This document shows, piece after piece, positions 47,404 through 55,812 of a stretch of DNA of 64,000 nt; position 1 is the stretch's first letter, and the number at the start of each line of letters is the position of its first letter. Under the pieces are notes generated by a model, which ran no database searches, was not told the DNA's origin, and saw only the letters and a program-made list of their open reading frames with translations. This DNA comes from DATKSS01 sp035468355 (lineage in GTDB: Bacteria > Chloroflexota > Dormibacteria > Dormibacterales > Dormibacteraceae), in NCBI GenBank assembly GCA_035468355.1, contig DATITA010000024.1, forward strand, positions 1-64,000. The letters are read 5' to 3'. Made by a program: the position numbers and the translations under genes.

Positions 47404-47781
47404 ATGGCCCAAGCCGAAAAATCCGCGACTCACGCGCAGGGGACCGCCCAGAACGGTACCAACGTGGTCAACCTCGGTCCGCGCGACGTCCTTCAGGGAC
47501 GCCTGGAGATCCAGGGCGATCTCAAAATCCAGGGCAACGTGGAGGGCGAGCTGAAGGCGACCGGCGACGTGACGATCGACTCGAGCGCGGCCATCCAGGC
47601 CTCGATCGAAGGATCGAACGTCAGCGTCAGAGGCCAGGTGACCGGCAACGTGACCGCGAAGAAGCGGTTGACCCTGGGCGGGTCGGGTCGCCTGAACGGC
47701 GACGTCAAGGTGGCCCGTCTGACCGTCGAGGACGGCGCCACGCTCAACGGCAACGTGACCATGTCGTCGGAGAAAGGCTGA
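47404..47781 (+). CDS. Bactofilin-type cytoskeletal protein
   Basis: A 125-residue polymer-forming protein. After a 25-residue flexible head comes the repeated six-residue beta-helix pattern: GRLEIQGDLKIQGNVEGELKATGDVTI, SIEGSNVSVRGQVTGNVTAKKRLTLGGSGRLNGDVKVARLTVEDGATLNGNV. This DUF583 fold assembles into filaments that position proteins at the membrane. The ATG at 47404 has GGAGG seven bases upstream, better than the upstream in-frame ATG at 47371. The 266 bases before it (47138-47403) hold no gene; TACGAT near 47290 is a possible -10. Confidence 0.92.
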   Translation: MAQAEKSATHAQGTAQNGTNVVNLGPRDVLQGRLEIQGDLKIQGNVEGELKATGDVTIDSSAAIQASIEGSNVSVRGQVTGNVTAKKRLTLGGSGRLNGDVKVARLTVEDGATLNGNVTMSSEKG

Positions 47782-47805
47782 AAGCCCACCGCCCTATCGG
47801 CTGAG

Positions 47806-48234
47806 TCAACCTCCCGGCCGCTCAGCGCTCTGGATCGACGGCAACACGACCGTCTCGAGGTAGCGCTGGGCCGCATCGAGAGCGGTGCGCGTGAGGTGCC
47901 ACTCGAGCTGCTCGAAACCCACCTGGTCGTGATTGAGGGCGGCCAGCCGCGACCGCCAGAACGCTGAGTCCACGTTGAGGGCTGCTGCGGGGCCTCGCGG
48001 GGCCGGCAGGACCCCGGCCGTCAGATCCGGCTGCGGCGATGCAGCATCGCCCGCGCGGGTCGCCGCGCTCGCGGTCGGCAGGGAGGGGAACGCCAGGGCC
48101 GGCCTGACCGCAGAGGCCAGCATGTTCCAGGCCACCAGGATGAGGGCGATGACGACGAAAAGCTCAGCGACCACGATCCAGGTGAGGGGTTTGCGGACAA
48201 TGCTGCGCACGACACTCATGTTCGGGGCGGCCAC
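47806..48234 (-). CDS. Single-helix membrane protein, unknown
   Basis: A 142-residue protein with one membrane helix at about 18-44, a disordered Ala/Pro-rich linker and a C-terminal helical part (FWRSRLAALNHDQVGFEQLEWHLTRTALDAAQRYLETVVLPSIQ). I do not know the family. The GTG at 48234 or the in-frame ATG 15 bases later may be used. A copy of the CTTAACAGG motif lies 11 bases upstream. It converges with the bactofilin gene. Confidence 0.6.
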   Translation of the reverse strand: MAAPNMSVVRSIVRKPLTWIVVAELFVVIALILVAWNMLASAVRPALAFPSLPTASAATRAGDAASPQPDLTAGVLPAPRGPAAALNVDSAFWRSRLAALNHDQVGFEQLEWHLTRTALDAAQRYLETVVLPSIQSAERPGG

Positions 48235-48244
48235 CCGAGATTGA

Positions 48245-48260
48245 AATCCTGCCTGTTAAG
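48245..48260 (-). promoter_or_regulatory. CTTAACAGG motif copy 4 (variant)
   Basis: Plus strand AATCCTGCCTGTTAAG, with two changes from the pair at 38607 and 40333. As at 38607 it overlaps the stop codon of the gene before it. It lies 11 bases upstream of the membrane-protein gene ending at 47806. Confidence 0.4.
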
Positions 48261-49464
48261 GCGATTCGCCAGGCCGTCCCGACAGCGCGCGGAGCGCCTC
48301 CAATCCCCGCTCGATCGTCTCCAGCTTCTTGGGGAAGCTGAACCGCACGTAACCCCGTCCGAGCTCGGGGTCGTGGTAGAAGCTCGACGCCGGCACCGTG
48401 GCGACGCCGGCCTTCTCGATTAGGTGGCGCGCGAACGTGACGTCGTCCGGGAAGCCGAACGAATCGATGCCGGCCATCACGTAGTAAGCGCCGTCCGGCG
48501 CGCTCGCCGCGAACCCGCACTCATTGAGGCCTGCGACGATGGCGTCCCGCCGCTCCGCGTAGTCGCCCAGCAGCCCGGTGTAGAACGACTGCGGAAGGTC
48601 CAGCGCCGAAGCGATCGCGACCTGCAGCGGATGGGCCGCGCCCACAGTCAGAAAGTCGTGCACCTTCCGGATGCCGGCCGTCAGCGCGCGCGGCGCGATC
48701 AACCAGCCGATTCGCCACCCGGTCACCGAGTAGGTCTTGCTGGCGCCGCTGATCGTGACGGTGCGTTCGGCCATCCCGGGCAGAGTCGCCAGGCTGATGT
48801 GCCGCCCCCGGTACACGAGGTTCTCGTAGATCTCATCCGTGATCGCGATGACGTCGTGCTCGACGCAGAGCGCGGCGATCAGCTCGAGCTCGGCCCGGGA
48901 GTAGACCTTGCCGGTCGGGTTGTGGGGAGTGTTGATGACAATCGCACGCGTCCGGGAACTGAACGCCGCTCCAAGCTCGTCCGGATCGAAGGACCAGTCT
49001 GGCGGCCGCAAGGTGATGTAACGCGGAACCGCTCCGCTGATCACGCAGTCCGGGCCGTAGTTCTCGTAGAACGGCTCGAAGACGATGACCTCGTCGCCCG
49101 GGTCGACAGCGGCCAGCATCGCGGCGATCATCGCCTCGGTCGCGCCGCAGGAGACGGTGACCTCGGACTCCGAGTCCACGTGCCGCTGCCACGCCTCCGA
49201 CTGCCTGCGTGCGATCGCTGCCCGCAGCTGAGGTGCGCCCCAGGTCGTCGCGTACTGGTTGTATCCGTCCTTCAACGCCTGCACGGCCGCAGCGAGAATC
49301 CTCGGGTCGGTCTCGAAGTCGGGAAACCCCTGCGCGAAGTTGACGGCCCGATCGGGACCGTTGAGCTGCAGGTTGAGCCGCGTCATCTCGCGGATGACCG
49401 ACTCGGTGAAGCTGTCCGCCTTCAGGGACAGACGCCGGGCTCCGCTAATGTCCCGGATCGGCAC
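48256..49464 (-). CDS. PLP-dependent aminotransferase, class I/II
   Basis: A 402-residue fold-type I aminotransferase. VIVFEPFYENYGPDCVISGA and INTPHNPTGKVYSRAELELIAALCVEHDVIAITDEIYENLVY hold the cofactor pocket, and ISGASKTYSVTGWRIGWLIAP carries the Schiff-base Lys. The pattern resembles methionine/kynurenine aminotransferases (YbdL-like). The substrate is an amino acid with a bulky side chain, not fixed further. The GTG start overlaps the CBS gene by 20 bases. Confidence 0.9.
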   Translation of the reverse strand: MPIRDISGARRLSLKADSFTESVIREMTRLNLQLNGPDRAVNFAQGFPDFETDPRILAAAVQALKDGYNQYATTWGAPQLRAAIARRQSEAWQRHVDSESEVTVSCGATEAMIAAMLAAVDPGDEVIVFEPFYENYGPDCVISGAVPRYITLRPPDWSFDPDELGAAFSSRTRAIVINTPHNPTGKVYSRAELELIAALCVEHDVIAITDEIYENLVYRGRHISLATLPGMAERTVTISGASKTYSVTGWRIGWLIAPRALTAGIRKVHDFLTVGAAHPLQVAIASALDLPQSFYTGLLGDYAERRDAIVAGLNECGFAASAPDGAYYVMAGIDSFGFPDDVTFARHLIEKAGVATVPASSFYHDPELGRGYVRFSFPKKLETIERGLEALRALSGRPGESP

Positions 49465-49912
49465 GCTCCAGGTGGATCTTCGTGCTCGAGCACGAGTAGC
49501 ATCGCAGCGGCCTCTCCAGGCTCCGCTCCCACCAGCCGCAAACCTCGCAGGTCCAGCGGGTCTTGGCGAAGAAGTCGAGCACGTCGGACCGGCTCAAGAG
49601 GCCGACCATCTTCCCGCCGCGGATCACCGGCACTCGGCGTATGCGCTCGCCGATCAGGAGGCGCGCCGCCTCGTCGATGCCGGTGTCCTCGGTCACCGAG
49701 ATGACGTGCGAGCTCATGATGTCGCGGGCCACCTTGCCCTTCTTGCTGAAGACGTCGGTCTCCGACACGATGCCCACCACGTGCCCTTCGCCTGAGACAA
49801 CAGGCGCGCCAGTGATGTGTTTCGAGAGGAGCGTGCTGGCGATCTCGTCCAGCGGTGTGTCTTCGCGGAAGGTGATCACGTTGCGCGTCATCACCTCTTT
49901 GACGGGGATCAT
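49445..49912 (-). CDS. CBS-pair protein with C-terminal zinc ribbon
   Basis: A 155-residue protein. Two CBS motifs fill residues 1-115: VKEVMTRNVITFREDTPLDEIASTLLSKHITGAPVVSGEGHVVGIVSETD and ARDIMSSHVISVTEDTGIDEAARLLIGERIRRVPVIRGGKMVGLLSRSDVL. The C-terminal 40 residues hold CEVCGWWERSLERPLRCYSC, a four-cysteine zinc ribbon. CBS pairs sense adenosyl ligands, so this is probably a small regulator. It overlaps the dehydratase gene by one base. Confidence 0.88.
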   Translation of the reverse strand: MIPVKEVMTRNVITFREDTPLDEIASTLLSKHITGAPVVSGEGHVVGIVSETDVFSKKGKVARDIMSSHVISVTEDTGIDEAARLLIGERIRRVPVIRGGKMVGLLSRSDVLDFFAKTRWTCEVCGWWERSLERPLRCYSCSSTKIHLERADPGH

Positions 49913-50871
49913 CAGTGCTGGAGCAGTGTAGCCACCGTATCCAGGTTGGCGTTGCCGCCGCTGAGGATCAATCCTTTGCGGCCGGCAGGCAGCTTGCCGG
50001 CCAGGTAGGCCGCCAGCGGCAAGGCGCCGGTGGGCTCGAGGGCCAGGTGCAGCCTGGACCAGGCCACCCGGACCCCGTCGGCGATCTCGTCCTCCGTCAC
50101 GGTCACGATCTCGTCAACCAGCCCGTGGCCGAACATCACCTCAAAGTTGCGCTCGCCGACTGCCATCGTGCGCACCCCGTCGGCCATGGTCGCGGGCGCG
50201 CCGGGCAGGGTCTGGATGCGGTGGGTCTTCCAGGTCTGGAATGCGTCATCGGCCTGCGCCGGCTCGACGCCGACGACCTTGATCGAGGGATCCCGGTGCT
50301 TGGCCGAGATCGCCGTGCCCGACAGCAGGCCGCCCCCGCCCACCGGCGCCACGACCACACGCAAGTCCGGGACGTCGTCCAGGAGCTCGGCCCCGGCCGT
50401 GCCCTGCCCGTGAATGACGTCCCAGTCGTCGAACGGGTGGACCAGTGTCAGCCCGCGCTCCACCATGAACTCGCGCATGCGCTGCTCGCGGTTGGTATAC
50501 GTGATCCCTTCCTGGATCACCTCCGCGCCGAGCGCACGCGTCGCCGCCACCTTGGCCGGGTTGGCGTCCCCGGGGATCAGGATCAGGGCGGGGAGCCCGG
50601 TGGTCACCGCTGCCAGCGCGACGGCCTGCGCATGGTTGCCGGAGCTGACGGCGATCAGTCCCTGCGGCCTCGGGCCGCGCTCGAGCAGCGAGAGCACGGC
50701 GTTGAAAGCACCCCGTGGCTTGAACGAGCCGGTGATTTGGAAGCACTCAGGCTTCAGTCGCAGGTCGACGTCGAGGTCGGTGCTGAGAGCCTGGGTCCGG
50801 CGGACGTGCGGCCGTATGCGCTCGGCGGCCAGCCGGACCTGTGCGGCGTGCTCCTCGACGAACGTGGTCAA
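49912..50871 (-). CDS. Threonine/serine dehydratase (PLP-dependent)
   Basis: A 319-residue fold-type II PLP enzyme. The cofactor Lys51 is in FQITGSFKPRGAFNAV. VSSGNHAQAVALAA is the substrate loop and PVGGGGLLSGTAI the phosphate-binding loop. There is no C-terminal ACT domain, so it is the short catabolic or TdcB-like form rather than biosynthetic IlvA. It would convert threonine to 2-oxobutyrate and ammonia. The TTG start overlaps the EamA gene by four bases (TTGA). The longer upstream frame is a shadow of that transporter. Confidence 0.9.
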   Translation of the reverse strand: MTTFVEEHAAQVRLAAERIRPHVRRTQALSTDLDVDLRLKPECFQITGSFKPRGAFNAVLSLLERGPRPQGLIAVSSGNHAQAVALAAVTTGLPALILIPGDANPAKVAATRALGAEVIQEGITYTNREQRMREFMVERGLTLVHPFDDWDVIHGQGTAGAELLDDVPDLRVVVAPVGGGGLLSGTAISAKHRDPSIKVVGVEPAQADDAFQTWKTHRIQTLPGAPATMADGVRTMAVGERNFEVMFGHGLVDEIVTVTEDEIADGVRVAWSRLHLALEPTGALPLAAYLAGKLPAGRKGLILSGGNANLDTVATLLQH

Positions 50872-51800
50872 GCGGCCGCAGAGCCGGTCTTTACCGCCGA
50901 GGTGGCGGCCGCGGACCGCTTGATGTTGGTGAGGACGATGCCCACCAAGATCACCACCATGCCGATCACGGTGGGCAAACTTAGCGTCTCGCCCAGCAGC
51001 ACGACGCCCCAGAAGACGGCGGTCACGGGGACGAGGAGCGTGACGCCCGACGCGCGCACCGCCCCGAGCTGGTTCATGACGTAGTAATAGAGCAGATACG
51101 CGATCCCGGTGCCACCGGCGCCCAGGGCGACGACGGCGGCCATCGACTGCCACGCGAGGTGAACGGACGGTATCGATGGAGCCGCGATGGGGATGGCAAA
51201 GATGACCGTTGCCACCAGCTGCCCCAGGCTCACCTCGAACACGCTGACGTTGCGCATCTTGCGTCGCTGGTACAGCGCGTTGATCGCGTAGGAAAGCGAC
51301 GCGACAACCACGGCCATGGCGCCGAAGAAGGTGCCCGACAAACCGTGGGCGGCGATCTCCGGCAGCACGAGGACGACGACGCCCGCAAAGCCCAGCAAGA
51401 CCCCCACGTAGTTGACCAGGCTCGGGCGCTCGGTCGGCACGACCCAGTAGATCAGGACCGCCGTCCACACGGTCGTGGTCGAGTTGAGGATGCTCGCGAG
51501 CCCGCTCGTGATGTGCTCTTCGCCCCAGGCGATGGCGATCCACGGCACCACCGCGTTGGTGATGGCCATGATCGCGAACGAGACTACTCGCGTCCTCCAC
51601 CCCTGCCCGAACAGAGGTCTGCCCATCAAGCGAACGAGCACCGCCAGCGCCAGGCAGCCCGACGCTGAGCGCGCCAGCAGGAGCACGGTTGGGCTCATAT
51701 CGTGCACGGCCACCTTGATGAGCAGAAATGACGTGCCCCAGATCAGGGCCAATCCGACCAGGGTCAGGTACGGGAGCAGGGTCGCCCGCCGGTCAGACAC
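50868..51800 (-). CDS. EamA-family (DMT) transporter
   Basis: A 310-residue membrane protein with ten helices in two EamA repeats (GLALIWGTSFLLIKVAVHDMSPTVLLLARSASGCLAL at the start of repeat 1, FGAMAVVVASLSYAINALYQRR at the start of repeat 2). Members export amino acids or metabolites. The threonine dehydratase coupled downstream suggests an amino-acid link, as inference. The GTG start overlaps the DTD gene by eight bases. Confidence 0.9.
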   Translation of the reverse strand: MSDRRATLLPYLTLVGLALIWGTSFLLIKVAVHDMSPTVLLLARSASGCLALAVLVRLMGRPLFGQGWRTRVVSFAIMAITNAVVPWIAIAWGEEHITSGLASILNSTTTVWTAVLIYWVVPTERPSLVNYVGVLLGFAGVVVLVLPEIAAHGLSGTFFGAMAVVVASLSYAINALYQRRKMRNVSVFEVSLGQLVATVIFAIPIAAPSIPSVHLAWQSMAAVVALGAGGTGIAYLLYYYVMNQLGAVRASGVTLLVPVTAVFWGVVLLGETLSLPTVIGMVVILVGIVLTNIKRSAAATSAVKTGSAAA

Positions 51801-52260
51801 GCGTCACCCATTCGTCGGAGGACAGCACCAGCGTGACCGGACCGTCGTTCTCGATGCTCACCCGCATGTCCGCTCCGAAGCTGCCCGTGCGGGTCTCTAT
51901 TCCACGCTCGCGGAACCGCTGCACGAAAACCTCGTACAGCTGCTGCGCGCGCGCGGGATCACCGGCCTTGAGCAGGCTCGGGCGCCGTCCCTTGCTCATG
52001 TCCGCGAAGAGCGTGAACTGCGACACGATCAAGGCCGACCCGTGGACGTCGACCAGGCTCAGGTTCATCCTTCCAGCCTCGTCGGCGAACACGCGAAGGT
52101 CGATGATTTTGTCCGCGAGCCTGCGCACGTTGTTCTCTTCGTCATCGGCTGCCGCACCTACCAACAACACGTATCCCGGCCCGATGGTTGCAACGCGGCG
52201 CTGACCGGCGTCGTCCCAGGCGACCGACCCCGAAGCCACCCGCTGGGCGACGACTCTCAA
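51793..52260 (-). CDS. dtd: D-aminoacyl-tRNA deacylase
   Basis: A 155-residue DTD. MRVVAQRVASGSVAWDD and IGPGYVLLVGAAADD are followed by ADKIIDLRVFADEAGRMNLSLVDVHGSALIVSQFTLFADMSKGRRPSL with the cross-subunit SQFTL motif. It clears D-amino acids from tRNA. The start is the TTG at 52260, which gives the exact expected N-terminus. It begins the dtd-eamA-dehydratase-CBS-aminotransferase operon. The upstream region consists of the intergenic repeat at 52261. Confidence 0.93.
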   Translation of the reverse strand: MRVVAQRVASGSVAWDDAGQRRVATIGPGYVLLVGAAADDEENNVRRLADKIIDLRVFADEAGRMNLSLVDVHGSALIVSQFTLFADMSKGRRPSLLKAGDPARAQQLYEVFVQRFRERGIETRTGSFGADMRVSIENDGPVTLVLSSDEWVTRV

Positions 52261-52340
52261 GAGCGCGGGTGAGGACTGCGGTCGCGCGCAAGCGCGTTGA
52301 GGATGGGCCTTATTGATTGCTCCCCCGCGGTACCCCCTCC
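52261..52340. repeat. Intergenic repeat copy B (about 80 bp, inverted ends)
   Basis: Read on the minus strand it runs from GGAGGGGGTACCGCGGGGGAG to GTCCTCACCCGCGCTC. Its inner ends CGCGGGGGAG and CTCACCCGCG are near-perfect inverted repeats, as in miniature transposable elements. Its centre matches 11126-11172 at about 80%. It occupies the dtd promoter region. Confidence 0.65.
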
Positions 52341-52393
52341 TAAGAACTCCCCGCCACGGCTGGGAGTTGTGTGGAAAGTGGACGCTTGGCGCC

Positions 52394-52416
52394 GGCCGGG
52401 ATGAACCCGGCCTATA
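52394..52416 (-). repeat. REP-like hairpin, second copy
   Basis: GGCCGGG, loop ATGAA, CCCGGCC form a 7-bp stem (52394-52412), followed by TATA. On the minus strand this reads ATAG-GCCGGG-5-CCCGGC, the same layout as the GTAG hairpin at 11196, in opposite orientation. It lies just after accA on the minus strand. Confidence 0.5.
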
Positions 52417-52430
52417 TGCAACCCATGCAT

Positions 52431-53288
52431 CTAGTCGATCTTGGGGCCGAAGTGAGGCTCTGCGTGGACCAGCGAGTCGATGTAGCGGAACCTCTCGTAT
52501 CGGTGCTGCAGGAGCTGCTCGATGGGCTGCGCGAGCAGGGGCGCCAGGTGTCGCTGCAGCGCCTCGTCCAGCGCGCGCGCCGCGGCATCGTGGTCTGCGC
52601 TCGCGCTGCCTTCCGGCTCCGGCACGACCTCTTCGACGACCCCCATCGCGATCAGGTCGCGCGAGGTGAGCTGAAGCTGCTCGGCGGCCTCCACCTTGCG
52701 AGAGTTGTCGCGCCAGACGATCGATGCGGCGGCCTCTGGGGACGCCACCGAGTAGATCGCGTTCTCGAGCATGATCACTCGGTCGGCCACTCCCATCCCG
52801 AGCGCCCCGCCGCTTCCGCCCTCGCCGATCACAGCCGCGACTATCGGCACCGGGATTCGGAACCACTCCATGATCGCCTGCGCGATCGCGGCGGCGATGC
52901 CGCGCTCCTCGGCGCCGGCGCCGGGGTAGGCCCCAGGAGTGTCGATGAGCGAGATGATCGGAAAGCCGAACTTGCCCGCGTGGTGCGCGAGGCGGATCGC
53001 CTTGCGATAGCCCTCGGGATGCATCATTCCCCAGTTGCGGGCCACCCTCTCTTTGAGGGTGCGGCCCTTCTGGTGGCCCAGGAACACGGTGGTGCGGCCG
53101 TGGAAGGTGCCGACACCGGCGACCAGGGCCGGATCGTCAGCCGACAGCCGGTCGCCGTGCAGCTCGACGAAGTCGGGCGCGAGCCGCTTGATGTAATCGA
53201 GGGAATACGGCCGGTCCTGGTGCCGGGCGAGCTCGATGACCTGCCACACGCTCAGCGGGTTCGGGGTCATTTCCTCTCGAGCGCTCAC
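52431..53288 (-). CDS. accA: Acetyl-CoA carboxylase, carboxyltransferase alpha subunit
   Basis: A 285-residue AccA. WQVIELARHQDRPYSLDYIKRLAPDFVELHGDRL is the N-terminal signature, and GFPIISLIDTPGAYPGAGAEERGIAAAIAQAIMEWFRIPVPIVAAVIGEGGSGGALGMGVADRVIML the carboxyltransferase core. With AccD it transfers CO2 from carboxybiotin to acetyl-CoA, making malonyl-CoA. The GTG at 53288 overlaps the accD stop (GTGA) and has GGAG eight bases upstream; an in-frame ATG at 53270 is the alternative. It is the last gene of the fab operon. The biotin carrier and carboxylase genes are not in the window. Confidence 0.95.
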   Translation of the reverse strand: MSAREEMTPNPLSVWQVIELARHQDRPYSLDYIKRLAPDFVELHGDRLSADDPALVAGVGTFHGRTTVFLGHQKGRTLKERVARNWGMMHPEGYRKAIRLAHHAGKFGFPIISLIDTPGAYPGAGAEERGIAAAIAQAIMEWFRIPVPIVAAVIGEGGSGGALGMGVADRVIMLENAIYSVASPEAAASIVWRDNSRKVEAAEQLQLTSRDLIAMGVVEEVVPEPEGSASADHDAAARALDEALQRHLAPLLAQPIEQLLQHRYERFRYIDSLVHAEPHFGPKID

Positions 53289-54112
53289 GCGTGCATCTCC
53301 AGGAGGTGGGCGAGCAAGGGCCGGATCTCGGTGCGGGGCAGCACCACGTCGATCTGCCCGTGGCCCAGCTGGAACTCTGCGCTCTGGAAGCCGGGAGGCA
53401 GGTCCGCGTAGGTCGCCTGTTTGATGACGCGCGGCCCGGTGAACCCGATGGCGGCGCCTGGCTCGGCGATGTTGATGTCGCCGAGGAGGGCGAGCGAGGC
53501 GGCGGTGCCGCCGAACGTGGGATCGGTGAGCACCGAGAAGAACGGTACGCCTGCGGCGTGGAGGCGCCCCACTGCTGCGTTGACCTTGGCCATCTGCATC
53601 AGGGCGAGCACTCCCTCCTGCATGCGCGCGCCCCCGGAGGCGGTCACCAGCACGTATGGGACGTGCGAGGCGGCAGCCTGCTCCATGCCGCGGGCCAGCC
53701 GCTCGCCCGCGACGATCGACAGCGTCCCGCCGACGAACCCAAAGTCGAACGCGGCGAGCCAGATTGGATGACCGGCCAGCGTGCACGTACCAGTGCGAAC
53801 GGCCTCGTTCAGACCTTCCTCGAGCAGCTGCTCGACCACCTCCTGGTACGGCTTGGGGACCTTCCAGTTGAGGAGGTCGTGCGATCGGACGTCGGCCCAG
53901 CGCTCGTTCCAGGATCCCTCGTCGGCGACAAGCGGTATCCAGACCTCGGCCGCGAGGCGGAAATGGTGACCGCACCCCGGGCATACGTAGTTGTGCGCGC
54001 GCAGCTCGTCGACCTGCAGGCCCACGCCGCATCCGGGGCAGTTGGTGGGAAGAAGGATCTCCGGGAGCGGGCCGCCCTGGATGGCGACCGCCCTGGGGCC
54101 GTCGGCGATCAC
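53285..54112 (-). CDS. accD: Acetyl-CoA carboxylase, carboxyltransferase beta subunit
   Basis: A 275-residue AccD. The zinc ribbon is CPGCGVGLQVDELRAHNYVCPGCGHHF (about residues 25-51). LVTASGGARMQEGVLALMQMAKVNAAV and LTDPTFGGTAASLALLGDINIAEPGAAIGFTGPRVI form the carboxyltransferase core. It pairs with AccA. The GTG start overlaps the fabG stop by four bases (GTGA), so the whole set is one transcript. Confidence 0.95.
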   Translation of the reverse strand: MIADGPRAVAIQGGPLPEILLPTNCPGCGVGLQVDELRAHNYVCPGCGHHFRLAAEVWIPLVADEGSWNERWADVRSHDLLNWKVPKPYQEVVEQLLEEGLNEAVRTGTCTLAGHPIWLAAFDFGFVGGTLSIVAGERLARGMEQAAASHVPYVLVTASGGARMQEGVLALMQMAKVNAAVGRLHAAGVPFFSVLTDPTFGGTAASLALLGDINIAEPGAAIGFTGPRVIKQATYADLPPGFQSAEFQLGHGQIDVVLPRTEIRPLLAHLLEMHA

Positions 54113-54837
54113 AGCGACAGGCCGCCGTCCACCGCGATGACCTGGCCCGTGATGAAGCCCGCCCGCTCAGAGCACAGGAACGCCACCGCAGCGGCCACGT
54201 CCTCGGCGGTGCCTTCGCGCTTGATGGGCGTGAGCTTGACGAGCTCGCCGACCATCTCGTCCGTGAGGGACCCGGAGGTGAGCTCCGTCCGGACGTAGCC
54301 GGGCGCGACCGCGTTGCAGGTGATGCTGCGAGAGCCGTACTCGCGGGCGACCGATTTCGTGAACCCGATCAGGCCCGCCTTGGCGGCCGCGTAGTTGGAC
54401 TGCCCGGCGTTGCCGGTGAGGCCGACGATGCTCGAGATGTTGACGATGCGGCCCCAGCGGGCTCGCATCATGCCCGACATGATCGCGGCGCGCGTGGTCG
54501 CGAACGCAGACATCAGGTCGGTGCGGATCAGCTCCTCCCAGTCGGCCGGCGCCATCTGGATCAGCAGCTTGTCCCGCACCGCCCCGGCGTTGTTGACGAG
54601 AACGTCCACACGTCCGATGGCCTTGACCATCGCCTCGACCTGGGCCGGGTCGCTGACGTCGGCCTGGTGCGCGGCGCCGTTCGGCAGCGCAGCAGCAGTT
54701 TCCTCGGCGGCGGATTTGTCGGCGCGGTAGTTGACGACCACCCGCGCTCCCATCCCGGCCAGGGCCTGGCTGATCGCGCGTCCGATGCCCTTGCCGCCGC
54801 CGGTGACCAGCGCCGTCTTGCCGTCGAGGTCTCCCAT
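54109..54837 (-). CDS. fabG: 3-oxoacyl-ACP reductase
   Basis: A 242-residue short-chain dehydrogenase. The cofactor motif is TGGGKGIGRAIS, then VNNAG, and the catalytic Ser, Tyr and Lys in NISSIVGLTGNAGQSNYAAAKAG. It reduces 3-oxoacyl-ACP with NADPH in fatty-acid elongation. The ATG at 54837 is the normal start; the longer frame upstream lies inside fabD. It sits 7 bases after fabD. Confidence 0.94.
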   Translation of the reverse strand: MGDLDGKTALVTGGGKGIGRAISQALAGMGARVVVNYRADKSAAEETAAALPNGAAHQADVSDPAQVEAMVKAIGRVDVLVNNAGAVRDKLLIQMAPADWEELIRTDLMSAFATTRAAIMSGMMRARWGRIVNISSIVGLTGNAGQSNYAAAKAGLIGFTKSVAREYGSRSITCNAVAPGYVRTELTSGSLTDEMVGELVKLTPIKREGTAEDVAAAVAFLCSERAGFITGQVIAVDGGLSL

Positions 54838-54844
54838 CAGTACG

Positions 54845-55783
54845 TCAGCCGGCGAAGTCGATGAAGAGCTCTTCCGCGTTCCAGGTGTCGACACCCGGTA
54901 TGTGCTTGGCGGCGAGGCTCGCAAGCACGCGGCCGGGGCCGAGCTCGACGACGGTCTTGATCTTCATCGCCCGCATCGAAACCATGGTCCGCGCCCAATC
55001 GACCTGTCGCAGCATTTGGAGCCGGAGCTCCTCCTGCAGCGCAGCAACGGTGCGGAGGGCCTCGCCTGAGGCGTTGGCCAGGATGGGGATGGAAGGCGCC
55101 TTGATCGGCAGCCGGTCGACGACCTTGCGGAAGGCCGCAGCGGCAGCCTCCATCAGCGGGGTGTGGGCCGCGAGCGGGATCGTGAGGATGAGGGCGCGCC
55201 GCGCCCCGGCGGCGATGGCCAGCCTCTCGGCCTCCTCGACTGCGGGGACCTCGCCCGAGAGCACGAACTGGACGTCGGCGTTGCGATTGGCGATCCACAG
55301 CTTGCCCTGGGCAGACGCCTCTTCGCGAATCGCCTCGACCTGGGCTTCGTCGAGGCCCACGATCGCGATCATCCCGCCCGGCTGCTCGTGAGCCGCCAGC
55401 GCCATGATCCGGCCCCGCTCCTTGACCAGCAGCAGCGCGGTCTCCCAGGGGATCGAGCCCGCGGCGGCGAGCGACGCGATCTCGCCCAGGCTGTGACCCG
55501 CAGTCACGCTGACGTTCTCGAATCCATAGCTCTCCCGCCAGACTTCGTAGGCGGCCCAGCACACGGTCATGACGCAGGGCTGGATGACGTCGGTGCGGTT
55601 CAGCTCCTCCACCGGGCCCTCGAAGCACAGCTTGCGCACGGGCATCTGCAGCACCTCTTCGGCCCGCTCGAACACGCGGCGCGCAGCCGGGTAGCGATCG
55701 TGCAGGTTCTTGCCCATGCCCGGCTTCTGCACCCCCTGCCCGGGGAACAGAAGCGCGATCGGCCCTGCAAGCGTTACGCCCAT
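54845..55783 (-). CDS. fabD: Malonyl-CoA:ACP transacylase
   Basis: A 312-residue FabD. LLFPGQGVQKPGMGKNL leads, with the nucleophile Ser98 in TAGHSLGEIASL and the His in LTIPLAAHTPLMEAA. It loads malonyl groups on ACP. It lies between fabH and fabG on the same strand, 29 bases after fabH. Confidence 0.94.
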   Translation of the reverse strand: MGVTLAGPIALLFPGQGVQKPGMGKNLHDRYPAARRVFERAEEVLQMPVRKLCFEGPVEELNRTDVIQPCVMTVCWAAYEVWRESYGFENVSVTAGHSLGEIASLAAAGSIPWETALLLVKERGRIMALAAHEQPGGMIAIVGLDEAQVEAIREEASAQGKLWIANRNADVQFVLSGEVPAVEEAERLAIAAGARRALILTIPLAAHTPLMEAAAAAFRKVVDRLPIKAPSIPILANASGEALRTVAALQEELRLQMLRQVDWARTMVSMRAMKIKTVVELGPGRVLASLAAKHIPGVDTWNAEELFIDFAG

Positions 55784-55812
55784 GTCATGTCCTTTCGGCC
55801 CATATCACGTCT

